Made by a program: the position numbers and the translations under genes | The notes under the pieces: generated by a model | What the model was told of the DNA's origin: nothing | The model's input: only the letters and a program-made list of their open reading frames with translations | Databases searched by the model: none | Shown here: positions 55,925 to 64,000 of the stretch, piece by piece | Layout: every line of letters begins with the position of its first letter | Position numbering within the stretch: position 1 is the stretch's first letter | Assembly: GCA_965242565.1 (NCBI GenBank) | Contig: OZ251457.1 | Coordinates: 1-64,000, forward strand | Origin: CATQGW01 sp965242565 | GTDB lineage: Bacteria; Chloroflexota; Dehalococcoidia; Bin125 | Direction: 5' to 3' | DNA: 64,000 nt

Positions 55925-57529
55925 ATGATTCCCAAAACGATGGCCGCGTTCGCGGTCGTACTGGTTGTACTGCTTGCGCTGTGCGCCGCGCTCGCCGCGC
56001 CGCGAGCGCACGCCGCCGGCCCGACGCAATATTCCTGCGCCGCCCTCTACGCCGAGTTCGCCGCCGTGCCCGGCTTCGCAATCGCCGCCGCCAACGTTGC
56101 GGCCTGGGGCGCGCACGCTGGAGCCGGCGGCTGCCCGCGGCGGGTTCTCGTTGAGCGCTGGGCCGCGATCACCGATCAGCGGCGCGATGTGCTCGATCTC
56201 ACACTCGGCGATGTGCGGCGCATCCTGCGCGGCGAAGCGCGCGACTGGTCCGAGCTTGGCGGTTCCCGTTTGCCGATCAGCGTCGTGCTGCCCGCTTCCC
56301 AGGCCGACCGGGCCCAGATTGCGAGCGCGCTGCGCATTCCCGTTACTGATCTCGTCGGCCAACGCGCGCCCGCGCATGAAATCGTCGACCGCGTCGCCGC
56401 CGAGCCCGGCGCGTTCGCGCTGATTCGGCCCGAACGGCTGCGCCTGGGCGTGCTCGCGCTGACCGTCGAGGGCCACGATCCTTACCGCGATCCCGCGCGC
56501 GATTCACCGCTGCGTCTGTACCGCTGGCTGCACACCGAGATCGCCGCCGCGCCGACGTTCGACCCCGCGGGAATGCTCGTCACCGGCGAACTGATCCCCG
56601 TGCGCTGCACCAACCACGTGCTCGCCGCGCTCGATAACTACCACGCAATGTTCGACGGCGTGCGCGACTACATCCTCGCCGCCGATATCGCCGTCGCGCC
56701 GCTCGAATCGTCGCTCACCGAGTTGGGCGAGCCCACGCCCTGCGTCGAAACGCTGATACTCCATGGCAGCCCCCGTGTCGTGCCCGCGCTGGTCGAAGCC
56801 GGCATCGATGTCGTACTCACCATCGGCAACCACATGATGGACTGTTACGGCGGCTGCTCGCGCTGGGACGCGCTCTTCGAGACGCTTGATCGGCTCGATG
56901 CGGCCGGCATCGCCGCCGCCGGCGCGGGCGCGACTCCGGCCGAAGCCGCCGCGCCCGCCGTGCTGACCGTCGATACTGCGCGCGGCCCCGTCACCTTCGC
57001 CTTTCTCGGCTACGACAGCATCGCGCCCTACTATCACGTCGGCGACGATAACCCGGGCATCAACCCGCTCAACGCCGAGAATGTCCGCGAAGGCGTGCTC
57101 GCCGCGCGACCGCTCGCCGATCACGTCATCGTCGCCGCCAACTGGGGCATCGAATACGTTTCCAACCCCAACGGCTTCCAGCGCGCCGTCGCCGGCGTCG
57201 CGGTGGAGGCCGGCGCAACCTTCCTGATGGGCAATCACCCTCACTGGGTGCAGGCCGTCGAGCACTTCGACGGCGCGCTCGTCGCCTATTCATTCGGTAA
57301 CTTCGTCTTCGACCAGGGCTGGTCCGTCGAAACGGTCCAGGGCATGCTGATGGAGTTGGGTTTCACCGCCGATCGCCTGATCGGTTACCGCATCCGCCCC
57401 GTCGTGATCCGCGCCCATAGCAGCGAACTCCCCTGGCGCTACCGCCCCGATTTCGTAGACCCCGCCGGCGAAGGCCTCCAAATCCTCACCCGCATCTGGC
57501 GCGCCCAAGACCGCCTCCCGGTGCGCTAG
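55925..57529 (+). CDS. secreted CapA-like protein with PBP-like N-domain
   Basis: 534 residues. A signal peptide (about 1-31) precedes a region resembling phosphate-type binding proteins (LTLGDVRRILRGEARDWSELGG, LPISVVLP). From about residue 215 comes a PGA_cap/CapA metallophosphatase-like domain: GELIPVRC, VAPLESSLTE, IDVVLTIGNHMMDC, ADHVIVAANWGIEY, FLMGNHPHWVQAVEHFDGALVAYSFGNFVFDQGW. The first metal motif (normally GDxM) is altered to GELI. CapA relatives act in poly-glutamate capsule export or hydrolysis; the role here is unknown. Confidence 0.85.
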   Translation: MIPKTMAAFAVVLVVLLALCAALAAPRAHAAGPTQYSCAALYAEFAAVPGFAIAAANVAAWGAHAGAGGCPRRVLVERWAAITDQRRDVLDLTLGDVRRILRGEARDWSELGGSRLPISVVLPASQADRAQIASALRIPVTDLVGQRAPAHEIVDRVAAEPGAFALIRPERLRLGVLALTVEGHDPYRDPARDSPLRLYRWLHTEIAAAPTFDPAGMLVTGELIPVRCTNHVLAALDNYHAMFDGVRDYILAADIAVAPLESSLTELGEPTPCVETLILHGSPRVVPALVEAGIDVVLTIGNHMMDCYGGCSRWDALFETLDRLDAAGIAAAGAGATPAEAAAPAVLTVDTARGPVTFAFLGYDSIAPYYHVGDDNPGINPLNAENVREGVLAARPLADHVIVAANWGIEYVSNPNGFQRAVAGVAVEAGATFLMGNHPHWVQAVEHFDGALVAYSFGNFVFDQGWSVETVQGMLMELGFTADRLIGYRIRPVVIRAHSSELPWRYRPDFVDPAGEGLQILTRIWRAQDRLPVR

Positions 57530-57601
57530 GCCGCCGCGCTTGGACGCTGTTGACGGAAGCGATCTTTGCAGCTAGGCTCTGGCGACGGAGGCGATGGGCA
57601 G

Positions 57602-60600
57602 ATGAGCAAGTGGGTCGGCCCTGACGGCGAGATCGGCCGCTACGTCCGCGAGGAGTCGGAGAGCACGCTAAACGCGTACCGCGCTCAGCTGAACCTCGTC
57701 GAGGAACAGGCGAATCAGGAGCAGGACACCGCCCGGGGCGGCTACGCGGATCGCCAGGTGGTTGAGCTCGTCCAGAACAGCGCTGATCAGATCGCCAAAG
57801 TCGACGCGGGCCGAATCTACATAAGGCTGACCGACTCGCACCTCTACTGCGCCGACGACGGCGCTCCGCTCGATCAGGACGGAGCGAAGGCGCTGCTGTT
57901 TTCGCACCTCTCGCCCAAGCGCGCCACGGCGGAGATCGGGCGCTTCGGCGTGGGCTTCAAGTCGGTGCTGCGAGTGACCGACAAGCCCGCCGTCTTCAGC
58001 CGCAGCGGCTCGATTCAGTTTGATCGCCGGCGGGCGCAACAGCGAATCGCGGAGGTCGCGCCGAACGCGGGCGACTATCCGGTGCTGCGCCTCGCCGAAC
58101 CGATCGAACCCGCGGTCGCCGCGAAAACTGATCCCCATCTCGCCGAGCTGATGGGTTGGGCTCGAAACGTCGTTCGCCTGCCGCTCAAGCGAGGCGCGCG
58201 CGACGGTCTCGCTGAACAGCTGCGGTCATTCGCGCCCGAATTCCTCCTTTTCGTACCACACGTTGGCCAGCTTGACCTGGCGGACGACGCAAGTGAAGAG
58301 TCGCGCAACATCCGGTTGATTGAAGCAGGGGAGCAGCTTGAGCTCAACGACGGCGGACAGCGGTCGCGCTGGATGCTGTTCAACCGCGAGCACGAACTGT
58401 CTGACGACGCGAAAGCGGACAGTCGAGCGCTTGACGACGCCGACTGCGTGAAGATCGCGTGGGCGGCGCCGCTGGACGCGCGCAATCCGCTGCAACAGTT
58501 CTGGGCGTTCTTCCCGACGCAGACCAGCAGCTTGGTGGCGGGCATCCTCAATGCGCCCTGGAAGACCAACGAGGATCGCCAGAGCCTGCTGCCGGGCACT
58601 TACAACAATGAACTGATCGGCGCAGCAGCGCAGTTGGTCGCCGACTCGTTGCCGAAGCTGTACGCAGCGGATGCCCCGGCGCGGCACCTCGACGTCTTGC
58701 CGCGTCGCGAGGAATCCGGCGACAACCGACACGCCGGTCTGCTGCGGCGTTTGCTGTACGCAAGGCTTACGGATGCGATCGTGATCCCCGATCAGTTGGG
58801 CGAACTACGACGCCTAGCGGACATCCGGATTCAGCCAACGGCGCTGACGCCGGGGCGACGTGTGGAGTCCGCGCCGTTGGACCGGTGGCGTGCATACGAG
58901 CATCGGCCGACTACCTGGCTGCACCACGACGCCCTGGCCAGCGAGCGCCTTGGGGTGATCGGCCGAATCTCTGTAGGACAACAACGTCTGGAGAAACGGT
59001 TCTTCCTGGCCATTGGGGACCTGCCAGGCGGCTCCGATCGCGACCATCTGTCTCGCGCTTCGATTGCCCAGTGGCTCACCGCTTTGACGGAGGCAGGTAG
59101 GCTCGAGGGCGATGCGATCCGGGCGTCAATAGCGGCTATCCAAACGGCTGCGCTGATCCCTGAGGCGAGCCGAGAGGGCCAGGATCTGGGTCGCATCGCA
59201 CTGAGGGCCGATGGCGAATGGGCTTCCCTCGATCCTGACTCGCTCTACCTCGGCGGTGATGATCCGGCTGAGGCTGTTCATCCGGATTTGGAAGCGGACC
59301 CGGAAACACTGAAAGCGCTGCAAGCTCTCGGCATCCGTCCACCGTCCCCCGAAAGCGCATTTCGGCGGATTGCGGCGAGCGTTCTCGATCGTGCTCTTGA
59401 TGACTCAGTCGCTCAACGCGCAGACGATTTGTTCGGCCACCTCTGGAGCACCAGCCGCCAGCTGGACTCACGCGCAGCGTCTGAGGAGATCACGTCTCAC
59501 AATGGCTGGGCCGATCGGCTCAGAGTGAGGACTATCGCCGGAGTCTGGCAACCCGTCTCCCGCACATTGCTGCCAGGCGCGGTCGTACCGCAAGACGGCA
59601 GCCGAGACGCGGAAGTGGCGATCGATGTTCAATTCCACCACGACGATCTGTCGCTCCTCGCGGACCTAGGTCTGGATGACGTACCGCGTACCCGCGAAGG
59701 AAGCAGTCGTGTGCCAAGGTTCTTGCGCGATTACCTGTCCGCGTGCTTCGATCGGTTCTCTCAAGAAGCTCATCCGCGGCGGCCTCGACTGGACAAGGTG
59801 TACTTGTACGCTGATCGCGAGATCGAACCACTTGATGTGTTGCCGGTCCTGACGGAAGTGGGACGCGCGGCATTTACGTACACGTTGCTGCAACTCGATG
59901 CAACGTACGACGAATGGACCGTGAAGCACAGCTCGCAAGATCACTATCCAGTGATCAAGGTTCACTCGTTTGCCGCTGAAGCCCTCCGTCAGTTCGGCCG
60001 TGTCGAGACGTCGATCGGCATTTTGCCGCTTGCCGACGGTCTCGGCGACGGGCCAAAGAGCGCCGACGTACAGCGCTGGCTGCTCCAACATCCCGCGACA
60101 CGTCGGATTCGCGAGCTGTTCCCCGACCTGCGGACTACCCATGACGGCGAGATCGAGGTCATCGGCGGCGGCGACCCGATCCCGCTGCTCGATGTCTGGC
60201 CGGGACTGGCGATGCATATCGCGCCTGAACAGCAACGGCTCGATCTCACTCGCTGTGATCGAATCCTGGATGCCGCAACGGGCCGCGATTTGCCGTTCGA
60301 CTGTGTGCAGCGCGGCGATGTGTTGATCGTCGCCCAAAACGACGATGAGCGCGCAGAGCTTGCCGCGGTCGTGAGGCATCTGCAGCTGGAGATCGACGAT
60401 CAGGCGCTCGATGCAATCCTGCGCCGCGAAACACCGGCTGACGTTGAGGCGGCACGTGCGAAAGTCCGGCAACAGAAGACCGACGCGGCGCGGCTTCTCG
60501 TTGCCGTCGGCGGAGCAAACCTGATCTACAAGTTGCCCAGAGCACTCGTCGAACTCCTCAGCGGAGCCGGCCAAGGCGTCGGAGAGCTGGACGCTGCGAA

Positions 60601-62038
60601 GGCGGCGATCGCGACATTCCACACGGGCGCGCTGCGGGAATACCGACACGCAATCGAACATCTACGGCCGCCCAGGCAGTGGGCAGGGCGGCCGGCGGCG
60701 CTCGAGTTCGTCGCCGCGCTCGGATTTGGCCCTGAGTGGGCTGGTCAGCCGAATCCAAAGCGGGACCCGTTCATCGATGTTGCCGGCCCGCGGTCGTTGC
60801 CCGATCTGCACGACTACCAGCAAGCGGTCGTCGGAAACGTCAAGGCGATGCTGAGCCGCGGGCCCATGTCGGGCGAAAACCGCGGCCTGTTGAGTCTACC
60901 TACCGGCTCCGGCAAGACGCGCGTTGCTGTGCAGGCGATCATCGAGGCGATTCGCGACGACGGCTTCCGCGGCACGGTGCTCTGGGTCGCGGATCGCGAT
61001 GAGCTCTGCGAGCAGGCTGTAGAGGTCTGGCAGCAGGCGTGGGCCAGCATCGGTCCGGAAGCGCAACCGCTGCGCGTCTCCCGCTGGTGGGGCCGCCAAC
61101 GGTCGCCGCAAGCGCCGGGTGGACACCACGTGGTCGTCGCGACGATCCAAACGTTGCGAGCGCGGATCGAGCGCGGTGCGGCGGCCGAGGTGCTGGAGGA
61201 TGTGGCGGTTCTCGTCGTCGACGAAGCGCACGGCTCGATCGCGCCGTCGTACACACAGCTGATGTCCGAGTTGGGGCTGACGTTCCGTCGCACCGAAGAC
61301 GAGATCGCTCTGCTGGGGCTGACGGCGACGCCCTATCGGGGGATCGATGCAGTCGAGACCGAGCGGCTCGTCAGGCGCTACGGGACGAATCGACTGGACT
61401 TCGGGGCATTCGACAGCGACGACCCCGAGAAAGTGATCAGCCGGTTGCAGGAGATGACCGTGCTGGCGGACGTCGACCACGATGTGATCACCGGCGCGAC
61501 CGTGCAACTCACCGAAAAAGAGAAAGAACAGGCCACAGACACGCCGTGGCTGCCGGATTCTGTTGAGGAGCGTCTGGCGGAAGACACTGGACGCACTAAC
61601 GCGATTGTTCACGCATACAAGACGCAGGTCCGCGCCATCGACCCAAACGCGCCTGCGTTGATCTTCGCAACCTCCGTAGCGCACGCCAAGACCATCGCGG
61701 CTGTGCTTTCGTTGGACGGCATCGCGGCGCGGGCGGTGAGCGGCAAAACGGAGACGTCGGTCCGCCGCAGCATCGTCGAGCAGTTCCGCGCCGGCGAGAT
61801 TGACGTGCTGGTCAACTACAACGTCTTCCGCGAGGGGTTCGACGCGCCGAAGACGCGGGCGATCATCGTGGCGCGGCCGGTCTACAGCCCCAACCTCTAC
61901 TTCCAGATGATCGGACGCGGTCTGCGCGGCGAGCTCAACGGCGGCAGCGAGCGCTGTCTGATTCTCGACGTTGAGGACAACATCGAGAACTATGAGGGTG
62001 TCTTGGCATTCTCCGATCTCGACTGGCTCTGGAGCTGA
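57602..62038 (+). CDS. Hsp90-type ATPase/SF2 helicase fusion protein
   Basis: 1478 residues. N-terminal GHKL (Hsp90/sacsin-like) ATPase: E55-LVQNSADQ with N59, the DDGAPLD motif (85-91) and GRFGVGFKS (113-121). A central about 700 residues have no recognised domain. The C-terminal superfamily 2 helicase has Walker A LPTGSGKTR (K1105), VVDEAH (D1207-H1210), LTATPYRG, and motif VI QMIGRGLRGE (from Q1435). No nuclease motif was found. I infer nucleic-acid surveillance or defence; the family is not one I can name. ATG 57602 follows GGAGG. It stands alone between capA and tRNA-Ala, with mixed codon use. Confidence 0.85.
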   Translation: MSKWVGPDGEIGRYVREESESTLNAYRAQLNLVEEQANQEQDTARGGYADRQVVELVQNSADQIAKVDAGRIYIRLTDSHLYCADDGAPLDQDGAKALLFSHLSPKRATAEIGRFGVGFKSVLRVTDKPAVFSRSGSIQFDRRRAQQRIAEVAPNAGDYPVLRLAEPIEPAVAAKTDPHLAELMGWARNVVRLPLKRGARDGLAEQLRSFAPEFLLFVPHVGQLDLADDASEESRNIRLIEAGEQLELNDGGQRSRWMLFNREHELSDDAKADSRALDDADCVKIAWAAPLDARNPLQQFWAFFPTQTSSLVAGILNAPWKTNEDRQSLLPGTYNNELIGAAAQLVADSLPKLYAADAPARHLDVLPRREESGDNRHAGLLRRLLYARLTDAIVIPDQLGELRRLADIRIQPTALTPGRRVESAPLDRWRAYEHRPTTWLHHDALASERLGVIGRISVGQQRLEKRFFLAIGDLPGGSDRDHLSRASIAQWLTALTEAGRLEGDAIRASIAAIQTAALIPEASREGQDLGRIALRADGEWASLDPDSLYLGGDDPAEAVHPDLEADPETLKALQALGIRPPSPESAFRRIAASVLDRALDDSVAQRADDLFGHLWSTSRQLDSRAASEEITSHNGWADRLRVRTIAGVWQPVSRTLLPGAVVPQDGSRDAEVAIDVQFHHDDLSLLADLGLDDVPRTREGSSRVPRFLRDYLSACFDRFSQEAHPRRPRLDKVYLYADREIEPLDVLPVLTEVGRAAFTYTLLQLDATYDEWTVKHSSQDHYPVIKVHSFAAEALRQFGRVETSIGILPLADGLGDGPKSADVQRWLLQHPATRRIRELFPDLRTTHDGEIEVIGGGDPIPLLDVWPGLAMHIAPEQQRLDLTRCDRILDAATGRDLPFDCVQRGDVLIVAQNDDERAELAAVVRHLQLEIDDQALDAILRRETPADVEAARAKVRQQKTDAARLLVAVGGANLIYKLPRALVELLSGAGQGVGELDAAKAAIATFHTGALREYRHAIEHLRPPRQWAGRPAALEFVAALGFGPEWAGQPNPKRDPFIDVAGPRSLPDLHDYQQAVVGNVKAMLSRGPMSGENRGLLSLPTGSGKTRVAVQAIIEAIRDDGFRGTVLWVADRDELCEQAVEVWQQAWASIGPEAQPLRVSRWWGRQRSPQAPGGHHVVVATIQTLRARIERGAAAEVLEDVAVLVVDEAHGSIAPSYTQLMSELGLTFRRTEDEIALLGLTATPYRGIDAVETERLVRRYGTNRLDFGAFDSDDPEKVISRLQEMTVLADVDHDVITGATVQLTEKEKEQATDTPWLPDSVEERLAEDTGRTNAIVHAYKTQVRAIDPNAPALIFATSVAHAKTIAAVLSLDGIAARAVSGKTETSVRRSIVEQFRAGEIDVLVNYNVFREGFDAPKTRAIIVARPVYSPNLYFQMIGRGLRGELNGGSERCLILDVEDNIENYEGVLAFSDLDWLWS

Positions 62039-62094
62039 GCCGCACTGCTCTGATTGGCCGCCTTGTGCGGCAACCGATACGCTCGCAGCCACCG

Positions 62095-62170
62095 GGGGCC
62101 GTAGCTCAGCCGGGAGAGCGCCGCCTTTGCACGGCGGAGGTCAGGGGTTCGAATCCCCTCGGCTCCACCA
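62095..62170 (+). tRNA. tRNA-Ala(TGC)
   Basis: 76 nt; acceptor GGGGCCG/CGGCTCC, anticodon loop TTTGCAC (TGC), T-arm AGGGG-TTCGAAT-CCCCT, encoded CCA. This is the usual second tRNA of an rRNA spacer, here next to 5S without 23S. Confidence 0.96.
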
Positions 62171-62250
62171 CCCCCTACTCGCGCACCGCTCCAGCACTTG
62201 CTCCACTGCCCCGCTTGCGCGACTGCGACTGCGTGGTACGCTCTCTGTGG

Positions 62251-62367
62251 GCTGGTGATTAGAGCGCGGCGGCCCCACCCGTTCCCATCCCGAACACGGC
62301 AGTGAAACGCCGCAGCGCCGACGATACTGGGGGGGCGACCCCCTGCGGAAAATAGGCCATTGCCAGC
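62251..62367 (+). rRNA. rrf: 5S ribosomal RNA
   Basis: About 117 nt with terminal helix GCTGG.../...CCAGC, loop B/C CCCACCCGTTCCCATCCCGAACACGGCAGTGAAAC-type core (read as CCCGTTCCCATCCCGAACAC and CAGTGAAACG) and the GCGCCGACGATACTG segment of domain III/IV. It follows tRNA-Ala by 80 bp. Exact ends are estimated from the terminal helix. Confidence 0.92.
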
Positions 62368-62375
62368 CCGCCTCA

Positions 62376-62400
62376 GCCGCCCGCGCAAGCGGGCGGCTTT
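62376..62400 (+). terminator. intrinsic terminator after 5S
   Basis: A perfect 9-bp GC stem (GCCGCCCGC/GCGGGCGGC) with a GCAA tetraloop and a TTT tail, 9 bp after 5S. Confidence 0.8.
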
Positions 62401-62594
62401 GCGTTGCCCGCGCACCAGTTGCCCGCGCGCAACCTGCGGGGCGGCCAACATGTAAGGCGGCCAACCTGCGGGGCGGCCACAATACGGGGCGGCGATCGGC
62501 TCCGGCTGTGCTGTGGCTGCGGCCGTTCTGTGCTAGGCTGCGCGCACTTACGGAAAGGGGGCGGGCGCGGCTCCGGCTGCGCCCCACTGCGAGT

Positions 62595-64000
62595 TTGACG
62601 ACAGAATCCACCGAACCGACCACGATCGAGGCGGCGCCCGGCGCCGCCGCTCCTATCGCTGTTGCAGCGCCGCCCGCCGAACCGCCTGCGCCGGATGCGC
62701 CGCCGGCCGAGGCGTTCGCGCCCGACTCCATGGAGGCGCTGCTCGCCGAGGAAGGCCGCGAGCCGCTCAATCCCCAGCGCGGCGACGTCATCGAGGGCGT
62801 CGTCGTCCACTGGACGGGCAGCGCGTTGATTGTCGATGTCGGCGCCAAGTCCGAGGGCGTTGTGCATCCCGAAGAGATGCGCTCGATGGACGATCCCGAC
62901 CGCGATCTGCTCAAAACGGGCGATCTGGTTCATGTCTACGTGACCGATTCGGAGGCCGAGGGGGGCGCGCTGGAGCTGTCCATCGACCGGGCGCGCGGGG
63001 AGCAGGGCTGGCATGAGTTGCAGCGCCGCCACGACGAGGGCGAGGTCTTCGACGGGCGCGTGAGCGGCAGCAACAAGGGCGGTCTGCTGGTCAATGTCGA
63101 AGGCGTCAACGCCTTTGTGCCGCTTAGCCAGATTGTCGGCATCACCGGTGATCGCGAGCAGGCCATCGCGCAGCTCAGCGAATACGAAGGCCGCTCGCTG
63201 CGCTTCAAGGTGATCGAGATCAACCGCCGCCGCAACCGGGTGATTCTGTCGGAGCGCGCCGCGGTGCAGGAGTGGCGCGCCGAGCAGAAGGATCGCCTGC
63301 TCGACGAGCTGCACGAGAACGAGATCCGCACCGGGCGGATCACCAGCATCCGCCCGTTCGGGGTGTTCGTCGATCTGGGCGGGGCCGACGGCCTGGCGCA
63401 CCTTTCGGAGCTCTCCTGGGAGCGCGATGTGGACCCGGAGCAGATGTTCACGATCGGCCAGCAGGTCAGCGTGTTCATCACCAAGATCGACAAGGAGTCG
63501 AAGAAGATCGGCCTCTCGATTCGGCGCGCTTCGCCCGAGCAGTGGGATGAAGTGGTGGCCAAGTTCGAGGTGGGGCAGATTGTGCCCAGCGTGGTGACCA
63601 AGCTGGTCACGTTCGGCGCGTTTGCGCGGCTCGAAGGGCCGGTTGAGGGGCTCGTCCACGTGTCCGAGTTGGCGGACCGACGGATCAATCACCCGCGCGA
63701 GGTGGTCACCGAGGGCGACATCGTTCCTGCGCGGATCGTGCGCATCGAGCGGGATCGCCACCGCCTCGGTCTGAGCCTGCGCCAGGCGCGCAGCGACGCG
63801 GAACGGGCCGGCTGGAGGTTCGACTCGGAGGGCCGGATTGTCCGTCTGCCCGACGCCGTGGCCGAGCAGTTCGGCATCGAGCAGGGCGAGGCGCCGCCGC
63901 CTCCGCCGCCGGAGGAGAAGCCCCAGGCCGATGCTCAGCCGGCCGCCCCGGAGCCGCGGCTGCCGGCGCCTACGACGGCGATGGAAGAGGCGCTCCAGCG
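62595..64000 (+). CDS. rpsA: 30S ribosomal protein S1, 5' part (runs off window)
   Basis: At least 468 codons, open to the window edge. After an Ala/Pro-rich N-terminal region come four S1 domains: QRGDVIEGVVVHWTGSALIVDVG, EGEVFDGRVSGSNKGGLLVNVEGVNAFVPLSQI, IRTGRITSIRPFGVFVDLGGADGLAHLSELSW and VGQIVPSVVTKLVTFGAFARLEGPVEGLVHVSEL, then a Pro-rich tail. Spacing and order fit S1 of high-GC bacteria. The start may be TTG 62595 or ATG 62730 (45 codons later, losing only the low-complexity region). Confidence 0.9.
   Translation, partial: MTTESTEPTTIEAAPGAAAPIAVAAPPAEPPAPDAPPAEAFAPDSMEALLAEEGREPLNPQRGDVIEGVVVHWTGSALIVDVGAKSEGVVHPEEMRSMDDPDRDLLKTGDLVHVYVTDSEAEGGALELSIDRARGEQGWHELQRRHDEGEVFDGRVSGSNKGGLLVNVEGVNAFVPLSQIVGITGDREQAIAQLSEYEGRSLRFKVIEINRRRNRVILSERAAVQEWRAEQKDRLLDELHENEIRTGRITSIRPFGVFVDLGGADGLAHLSELSWERDVDPEQMFTIGQQVSVFITKIDKESKKIGLSIRRASPEQWDEVVAKFEVGQIVPSVVTKLVTFGAFARLEGPVEGLVHVSELADRRINHPREVVTEGDIVPARIVRIERDRHRLGLSLRQARSDAERAGWRFDSEGRIVRLPDAVAEQFGIEQGEAPPPPPPEEKPQADAQPAAPEPRLPAPTTAMEEALQ

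Overview
This window is a GC-rich bacterial chromosome segment from a free-living, non-model organism. Three things point, with moderate confidence only, to Chloroflexota (Dehalococcoidia or a relative). The first is the 16S gene. The second is the scattered rRNA genes: 16S-tRNA-Ile at 54-56 kb, and tRNA-Ala-5S 6 kb further on with no 23S between. The third is the mix of rpsP-khpA-rimM-ffh, a split methylmalonyl-CoA mutase and an NMT1-type pyrimidine importer. Genes are tightly packed, often with 1-8 nt stop/start overlaps. The intergenic spaces are filled with families of short hairpin repeats.

Layout. 0-11.5 kb: tandem 142-bp repeats, then a thiamine operon (thiG, tenA, thiY, thiZ, thiX, thiE) ending in a large FAD/Fe-S dehydrogenase. 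Between tenA and thiY sits a DNA methyltransferase-HNH nuclease fusion with a HEPN-like partner. 11.5-17.4 kb: an orphan acidic protein between direct repeats, tRNA-Phe, two thymidylate-kinase paralogues, tRNA-Ala(CGC), and rimM-khpA-rpsP-ffh. 17.4-22.2 kb: three tandem antitoxin-toxin pairs, gap, and two orphan genes. 22.2-27.3 kb: a second methyltransferase-HNH fusion with a HEPN-motif partner, then an IS30 element. 27.2-35 kb: eno, a XerC/D-type recombinase, a large repeat field, uvrC, four tRNAs, an AlgH-like gene, a TlpA-like thioredoxin and tRNA-Val. 35-39 kb: ImmA/HTH regulators divergent from a four-gene ubiquitin-like operon (Ubl, E2-like, JAMM protease, E1-like). 39-49.4 kb: a methylmalonyl-CoA pathway cluster (mutase large subunit, epimerase, B12 subunit, MeaB). 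It is interrupted by an 1160-residue gene with an S1-repeat array ending in a Schlafen-type AlbA_2 domain. 49.4-53.8 kb: a KAP P-loop NTPase, an IS110 remnant, a repeat field, an FtsB-like gene and tilS. 53.8-64 kb: an rRNA promoter with 16S and tRNA-Ile, a CapA-like protein, a 1478-residue Hsp90-ATPase/SF2-helicase protein, tRNA-Ala(TGC), 5S, a terminator and the start of rpsA.

How the genes work together. TenA plus ThiXYZ form a coherent route for salvaging degraded thiamine pyrimidines, feeding ThiE together with ThiG-made thiazole. The mutase, epimerase, B12 subunit and MeaB form the propionyl-CoA/succinyl-CoA branch. Spread singly among these housekeeping genes are at least six candidate defence or conflict modules. 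The strongest candidates for an undescribed system are the duplicated methyltransferase-HNH plus HEPN module, the ubiquitin-like operon whose E2-like protein has no cysteine, and the S1-array-Schlafen protein. All functional statements rest on reading motifs by eye; no database search was possible.
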